Assembly: GCF_019059575.1 (NCBI RefSeq)
Contig: NW_024883437.1
Coordinates: 19,685-83,684, forward strand
Direction: 5' to 3'
Length of the DNA stretch: 64,000 nt
Origin: Amphibalanus amphitrite
Taxonomy: Eukaryota; Arthropoda; Thecostraca; Balanomorpha; Balanidae
The notes below the pieces were generated by a model. The model had not been told where the DNA came from. It was given only the letters and a program-made list of their open reading frames with translations, and did no database searches. A program made the translations under genes and the position numbers. This document shows positions 57,818 to 64,000 of the stretch, in pieces (within the stretch, counting starts at the first letter, position 1; each line of letters begins with the position of its first letter).

Positions 57818-58247
57818 CAGGGGTGCGGACTGCGGAGCCGTAGCTAGTGCTGGAGCCGGAGCCGCCGGAGCCGGCATATTTTGCCCGGAGCCGGAGCCGG
57901 AGCCGGAGCCGTCAAAAAGGGGGTGACTCCGGCTCCTGTTTTTTTTTAGAGGAAAAAATGATTGACGTAGTTCGGTTTGACAGCACTTACAAGGCAGTGA
58001 CAGTACATGTGGTATTCAAAATAGCCTTGTTATGCAAATACAGAAGCTACGTGTACCAATCCCATCGTCTTTTTGTTCCACCCGTATATAATTGCATAAG
58101 GGATGTACTCAGTACTGAAGCCGGAGCCGGAGCCGGAGGCCGGAGCCGCCATGACATTTCACCCGGAGCCAGAGCTGGAGCCGATTTTTTTCTCCGGAGC
58201 CGGAGCCGGAGCCGGAGCCGTTTGAAATTTCCACGGCTCCGCATCCC
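57818..58247. mobile_element. hAT-type GGAGCC MITE (copy 2, uninterrupted)
   Basis: Starts CAGGGGTGCGGA at 57818 and ends CGGCTCCGCATCCCC near 58247. Colinear with copy 1 at 26049-27707 except that T8 is absent, which independently confirms the T8 insertion point. No right-hand target duplication is found; sequence of a LINE begins directly after it, so the junction may be a deletion. Confidence 0.82.
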
Positions 58248-58249
58248 CG

Positions 58250-60195
58250 CGCCTGCCGCGTGTCAGCACCGGCCGGTTCCAGGTAGCGCCTGTTACACCG
58301 GAGCAGCTGCGGCGCGTTATCGGCCGGATGGCGAGCAGCACGTCGTGCGGGGCGGACGGACTGTGTGCGCGGTTCATCAAGCAGTGTTTCGACTCCATCT
58401 GCCCTTTCATCACCCACATTGTCAACACCAGCATCAACTCCCACACCGTCCCAACATCATGGAAACTAGCCCTAGTCCATCCTATCCAGAAGTCGTCCAA
58501 ATCCACTGACCTATCCAATTTCCGTGTCCGTCCCATATCAATCCTACCAACCATCGCCAAAATAACCGAACGTGTCGTTTATGAACAGCTTTTTACGTAC
58601 TTTACAACCCATCACCTTTTCTCCTCTAGTCAGCACGGTTTTAGATTGAACCACTCGACCGACACAGCGTTACTCACTGTAACTGACAGAGTGTTTGAGG
58701 CCATGGACCGGAAAGAGATCACCCTTCTGTGTTTAGATCTATCAAAGTGCTTTGATGTTGTACCTCATGATGGACTTCTGAGAAAATTGGAGCTGTACAA
58801 TGTGTAGACACTCGCTGGTTTAAGAGCTACCTGGCGGACCACTACCAGCAAGTAGTAGCTGGGAGCCAGCGAGGCTCGTGTGATCTGTCGTCGCCTCTGC
58901 CGAACCCGATCGGAACTTACCAGGGGTCAGCGCTCGGTCCGCTGTTGTACAGCATCTACGCCAACGACTTGCCGCTGTATGCTGATGACGCGTGCATAGT
59001 GCAGTACGCGGACGACACTCAGGTTCTCGTGAGTGGCAGGCCCGGAGACATTGGTGCCCTTGTTAGCTCCATGGAACGTAATCTTTCGCAACAAGCGGAG
59101 TTTTTACGACTTTTAAACTCGACATGTGACTAGCGTTTTGGTATTTTAGCACAATGTGTATGCGTGTGTGTGCTTGTGTTTTATATGTTTTTACTATTGT
59201 CATTGACTAGAAGCTGACACTAATCCATCATTGGAATGCTTCGCTAATACAATATACATATACATATACATATAACTTGCTCACTGGTTTGGCAAAAATG
59301 GCATGAAAATCAACGCTAAAAAAACACAGCTCATAGCTCTCGGCACTCGACAAAATCTTCGACAGGTACCAACCATTTCTATCAAGTTCATGGGCACGAC
59401 TGTCTCCGGTTCTCTCATGGTGCGAAACCTGGGTGTCGTATTCGACCAATTTATGACTTTTACCGCGCACATTGACGATGTGGTTCGGCGCTGCACAGGT
59501 ATTTTAATCGGTTTGAGTCACTGCCGTCATAGTTTACCTTCTGCGACGCTCACAACTCTACATCCAATCTCTAGTCGTATCACTTATTCGCTACTGTCTT
59601 AGTGTCTACGGAACCTGTAACACCACACAAACTGGTCGGCTACATAAAGTGTTGAATTTCGCAGCACGCGTCATCTCCGGGCGTCGAAAATTTGATCATG
59701 TGAGTGACGTCCTTCATGAACTGCAGTGGCTTTCGGCGCGCAATTTACATGTTTTTCACACGCTGACATTGTTAAAGCGCATTCTGTCTACCTCTCAGCC
59801 CGAGACGTTATCCGCCAGCCTCACGCTTCGACGACATGTTCATCAGCGCGACACGCGACAGAACGAGCTGCTGAATGTGCCTACCATTAGATCAGAATCC
59901 GGTAGGAGACGCTTTTTATACTCAGCCGTGACCGCTTTTAATGACTTACCACAAACGATTCGCGACCTAGGCCTGAGCCCATTTAAAGAGAGCTGCGGAG
60001 GTATTTGCTCCAGCAACAGACCGATGCCGGCTAGTGACCCGCTCGCGGGAAGTGTGATTGGGTGTGCGTTTGTGAGAATGAATTCGTGTACGATGTGTGT
60101 GACCAACTATCCTTATTTTTAATTGTTACCTGATCCTAGAATAGCCACGCTTGTGTGGAATGGGTCTATGATGTGAAATAAATAAATAAATCCCT
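58250..60195 (+). pseudogene. Decayed CR1/L2-like LINE, 5'-truncated
   Basis: Plus-strand RT fragments in order: WKLALVHPIQKSSKS and RPISILPTIAKI near 58460-58560, HGFRLNHSTD near 58640, LCLDLSKCFDVVPHDGLL (palm motif A) near 58730, then a frameshift near 58800, TYQGSALGPLLYSIY near 58920, QYADDTQVL (catalytic YADD) near 59000, an insertion at about 59095-59275, and the thumb and C-terminal part (KINAKKTQLIALG, FAARVISGRRKFDHVSD, FNDLPQTIRDL). It ends with an AATA-type repeat tail at 60175-60193. Endonuclease missing. Not functional. Confidence 0.85.
59095..59275 (+). mobile_element. Short insertion with ACATAT tail inside the LINE
   Basis: About 180 bp interrupt the RT frame between ERNLSQ and LAHWFGKNG. 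The piece ends in (ACATAT)n and lacks coding potential, like a severely 5'-truncated tail of another LINE. Only AAC is shared at the two junctions. Confidence 0.6.
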
Positions 60196-60342
60196 GGTTT
60201 GTAGTATATGTATAGTGTACCTGTGAAGGATATTTAATGCATATGTGAACTCACATTATGCTCTTGCAGGAGCATAACGTGGACCACGTGAGGTCATGTG
60301 AGGTCATGGCAAGTTCAGCAACTGCAGTTTTAAGCAATATCA

Positions 60343-61518
60343 TTAACCCGCGCCCCACTGGGGGGGGCTATTTATAGCCCCCCTCCCGTTTTTCTGCAAT
60401 AACTTCCAAACCGCTTGACGTATCGACGCCAAACTTGCAGTACCTTCGGCTGCATCAATTTGACACCTTGTGTCAAAATTTGAACTTCGTAGCTACCATA
60501 GGTCGGCCGGAAATGACGTCAGAGTGACGTCATGTTCGTCCGATTTCGACGCAAAACATTGAACCACGGCAATCGCTCCCAAGAGCTCAGTTTTTAAGCT
60601 AGATCCAATTTCTTTGCATGAAAGGACTCAGGATTGACCGCGCTATCAAACTGCTATCTCGGATTTTCAAAATTTTGAAAATTTCGAAAATTTTATATAA
60701 TAATATTCAAATTTATATTTTTATATTTTTTTCAAAAAGTTTTTGACTTTTCGAAAAAACCGGAATATATGTGACAGAACGCATGATTATGACTAACTCT
60801 AGTAAGTTTTAGCTAAATATCTTAAAAAATGGCCAAGTTATACGCATTATTGCAAAAAATTCACAATTAATTTTTCAAATCACTTTTTCAGTACGTATTT
60901 GACATCGTACACCAATATAAATGGCACCATCGTGTTCCTGAGCTCAAACTGCATCCAATAGACACCTTTTTGTTGAAAAATGTTAACTTCAAAATTTGAC
61001 CTTTTTTGACCTGAAAGTGACCTGACCTAAGCTAAATTTGACTCAAATGACCTCAAATGACACAGACGACATCAAATTCGAAATCTATGGCCTAAATGGA
61101 CCATAAAACATGTGTCACGTGACCGACGCATGATATAATATTTTCGTGACCTGTGATGACCTGACCCTGACCTGAAAATCAAAGTACAAGTTTGGTACCC
61201 TCAAGGTATCTAGAGCATCTGTTCACGAGTGTGGAAACCAAAATGAGCCTGATCTGACTTGTAAGACGGCGGCCAGAGCCCAAAATGTGAACAAGCCAAA
61301 GTGCTAATAATTTTTACTTTGACCTGACCTGTGACGTCATCGGTGACCTCGAGGTCAATGAAATTAGGTTTCGCTCGACAGTTTTTCCGGGGCTATCAGA
61401 CGCCGTTTGAATTTTGACGATCGGCCCAGTAGTTTCGGAGTTAGGAGGGGGGGCTATGAATAGCCCCCCCCCCCCAGTAGGGCGTGTTATACACAGACCC
61501 CAGTGGGGCGCGGGTTAA
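60343..61518 (+). mobile_element. TTAA element T12
   Basis: TTAA at 60343-60346 and 61515-61518. Ends TTAACCCGCGCCCCACTGG and CCAGTGGGGCGCGGGTTAA, with a second TIR-like copy (CAGTAGGGCG) on the right. Hairpin cores are GCTATTTATAGC (left) and GCTATGAATAGC (right). The interior has an AT-rich half and a GGTCA/TGACC-rich half, two TGACGTCA-like sites and ACCATCGTGTTCCTGAGC (near 60927). Noncoding. Confidence 0.85.
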
Positions 61519-62597
61519 CCCGCCCCACCGGCGTCTGATAGCCCCGGTAAAACTGTCGAGCGAAACCTAATTTCATTGACCTCGAGGTCACCGATGACGT
61601 CACAGGTCAGGTCAAAGTAAAAACTACTAGCATTTTGGCTTCTTCACGTTTTGGGCTCTGGCCGCCGTCTTACAAGTCAGATCAGGCTCATTTTTGGTTC
61701 ACACACTCGTGAACAGATGCTCTAGATACTCTGAGGGTACCAAACTTGTACTTCGATTTTCAGGTCAAGGTCAGGTCATCACAGGTCACGAAAATATATA
61801 TCATCCGTCGGTCACGTGACACATGTTTTATGGTCCATTTAGGCCAAACATTTCGAATTTGATGTCGTCTGTGTCATTCTAGGTCATTTTGAGTCAAATT
61901 TAGCTTAGGTCAGGTCACTTTCAGGTCAAAAAGGTCAAATTTTGAAGTTATAATTTTTCAACAAAAAAGGTGTCTATTGGATGCAGTTTGAGCTCAGGAA
62001 CACGATGGTGCTATTTATATTGGCGTACGATGTCAAATTGGTGCTGAAAAAATTGATTTGAAAAAAATAATTGTTAATTTTTGCAATAATGCGTATAACT
62101 TGGCCATTTCTGAAGATATTTAGCTAAAACTTGCTAGAGTTAGTCATAATAATGCGTTCTATCACATATATTCCGTTTTTTTTCGAAAAGTCAAAAAAAA
62201 TGAAAAAGAATGTAAGAATATAAATTTTGAATTTTATTATATAAAATTTTCGAAATTTTCAACATTTTGAAAATCCGAGATGGCAGTTTGATAGCACAGT
62301 CTATTTTGAGTCCTCTCATGCAAAGAAATTGGATCTAGCTTAAAAACTGAGCTCTTGGGAGCGATTGCCGTGGTTCAATGTTTTGCGTCGAAATCGGCCG
62401 AACATGACGTCACTCTGACGTCATTTTCAGCCGACCTATGGTAGGTACGAAGTTCAAAGTTTGACACAAGGTGTCAAATTGATGCAGCCGAAGGTACTGA
62501 AAGTTTGGCGTCGATACGTCAAGTGGTTTGGAAGTTATTGCAGAAAAACGGGAGGGGGGGCTATAAATAGCCCCCCCCCCAGTGGGGCGCGGGTTAA
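61515..62597 (-). mobile_element. TTAA element T13, inverted copy of T12 sharing its TTAA
   Basis: Colinear in reverse complement with T12. The inner end is shortened: CAGACGCCG is followed directly by GTGGGGCGGGTTAA (reading inwards), so about 70 bp with one hairpin are deleted there. The outer end keeps the hairpin, with core GCTATAAATAGC, and TTAA at 62594-62597. Confidence 0.85.
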
Positions 62598-63637
62598 CCC
62601 TCGCCGGACCTATTGGTTTTCTACATACGCGCCGGCCGAGGGGGGGGGGGGGCGGGTACGACCCCCCCCCCTCGCCGTTTCGCCCCTGGTGGAGCTAGCG
62701 CGTCGCGGAAAAAACGAGCGTGTGCGCCGTTACGAGACGCAGAGATTGGTACCCGATTTTAAGGTCCTACATAGGTCAACCGGTGACCTCTGAGGTCAGG
62801 TCAAGTGCCCCAAGGTACGGTTCAGTTTTTGGTGAATAACTTCGCAAAAAACGGCCGCAGAGCGCCGATTTTGGCAGCATCGTGTTCGTCTCGCTCAGGC
62901 GCGTCGAATGATATACTTTTCGTCTGGGTCAGGTCAACTTGGGGTGTTGACCTCAGGTCAAGGTCAGGTCAGCACCCCCAGGTCACGAAGTTGGTCGAAA
63001 GAGGTCATGTCGCATATCATTCGATTCGGCAGGTCTTCCTGAGTCCATTGGTGGCTTTCCCGACTCGCTAGCTCAATTTGATCAAGAGTTATTGACGAAA
63101 AACTAATATGACCTTGATGACGTCATAAATGACGTCACGCAAGGTCAACATTGCAAAAGTGACGCATCTAACCTTGCAAGGAGTGCATCAAATCACGATT
63201 CTGTGTGCTTGAGATAGTTGGAGATCGTTCCCGGCGCCAGAATAGCAGTTTGAATTTTTCCCCATTGACTTATAATGGTGAGGTAACGAAAATGACCTGA
63301 CCTCATATGACCTTTAGGAAAAATCCGAGATATACAAGTTGTGGGACTCATAATGGATACTAGATCCTGCAAGTTTCATTTCCCTGTGACATCTCCTCTG
63401 GCAGTGAGGGCGTTGCGAAGTTGCGACATCTGAAGACCGTGCAGAGGTTCACTTATGACGTCATAGGTCAGTGACCTGACCTGACCCAAAAATGCGGTTG
63501 GTGTCAAAAGATCCGGCTTGGATCAAAGGTCAGGTATGCCAAGTTTCAGCTCTCTATCGCCAGCGTGTTCGGAGCTATCGCGAAAAAACCCTATGGGGGG
63601 GGCGGCACCCGCCCCCCCCTCGGCAGGCGAGGGTTAA
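62594..63637 (+). mobile_element. TTAA element T14, sharing its TTAA with T13
   Basis: Starts at the TTAA closing T13 and ends at TTAA 63634-63637. Left end TTAACCCTCGCCGGACC, right end CGGCAGGCGAGGGTTAA. The left has a CGGCCGAGG piece and a long G-run before the core, the right the core GCGGCACCCGC. The centre has CGCGTCGAATGATATAC (62896) and CATATCATTCGATTCGG (63011), the same inverted arms as T3. T2 is an inverted old relative. Confidence 0.83.
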
Positions 63638-64000
63638 TGGAAGCGTGACTGATGTATGGAAGGCAAACAACACATCCGAAATTGTATTCATATGTATTGT
63701 TATTGATGACATATGATAACATTAACAACATGATGACATTTAACATCAGTAACACTGTGTCAGCCCAAAGATGGCGCTGGGTGAGGTCACCACACTCGTG
63801 TTTTTTTTTTTTTACATTGTGCTTGGCACTTTAAAGTTTATCGAGAAATGTCCCAAAATCGGTACAGTTAACAGACTTTTTTGGATTGCATCGGAGGCCA
63901 CGACGTTGTTGCTTTTCAGAGATCCGTTTTGCTGAGGACGGTCCCTGGAAGGCAGAGGGAAAGTGCCGCCCCTCCCGAGAGACGTCCTGACAGTCACAAG
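63638..64000. other. Right edge of window, no gene seen
   Basis: Unique-looking sequence with a T14 run near 63802. No supported feature. Confidence 0.45.

Overview
The window is eukaryotic nuclear DNA, most likely from an arthropod. A crustacean is a reasonable guess, but it is an inference from gene content and GC-rich coding sequence, not from a marker gene. Spliceosomal introns with GT/AG ends, long CT/GA microsatellites, 5'-truncated LINEs and many MITE-like elements rule out a prokaryote or a virus. Host genes fill only a small part of the 64 kb.

Three host genes can be assembled exon by exon with matching splice phases. (1) A nine-exon plus-strand gene (19808-30991) encodes a 452-residue zona-pellucida (ZP) domain membrane protein with a signal peptide, eight ZP cysteines, a furin site, one TM segment and a charged cytoplasmic tail. 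(2) A five-exon minus-strand gene (42773-34402) encodes a 215-residue canopy (CNPY3/4-like) ER protein ending in RDEL. (3) A four-exon minus-strand gene (53254-49801) encodes a ChaC-family gamma-glutamylcyclotransferase. There is no sign that the three act together. CpG-rich, promoter-like stretches with no assignable gene occur near 2790-3010, 11040-11320, 18890-19330, 27950-28240 and 31500-31640.

Most of the rest is mobile DNA. The dominant feature is a superfamily of 14 elements (T1-T14 here), about 0.6-2.8 kb, flanked by TTAA (twice ATAA) and mostly starting CCC, which recalls piggyBac-type ends but with no transposase. Each carries just inside its terminal repeat a run of Gs, a short self-complementary core and a run of Cs. 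Most interiors are packed with GGTCA/TGACC motifs, and several families share a central inverted-repeat module. Some abut on one shared TTAA (T3-T4, T12-T13-T14), some form palindromes (T6, T12/T13), and several are nested in other elements.

Other mobile DNA: a 4.9-kb element with ~330-bp terminal inverted repeats (4736-9669); two copies of a hAT-type MITE built of GGAGCC repeats, one with a perfect 8-bp target duplication; three CR1/L2-like LINEs (23840-25100, 36044-42545, 58250-60195); a 3.56-kb insertion with a 10-bp target duplication inside one LINE; a SINE-like family; and several other short TIR elements. Left to right: repeats and candidate promoters (1-19800), ZP gene with element-filled introns (19808-30991), a short intergenic zone with two foldback or TIR elements, canopy gene with a LINE-filled first intron (34402-42773), a repeat block (43170-49707), ChaC gene (49801-53254), then repeats, a decayed LINE and a chain of three TTAA elements to the end.
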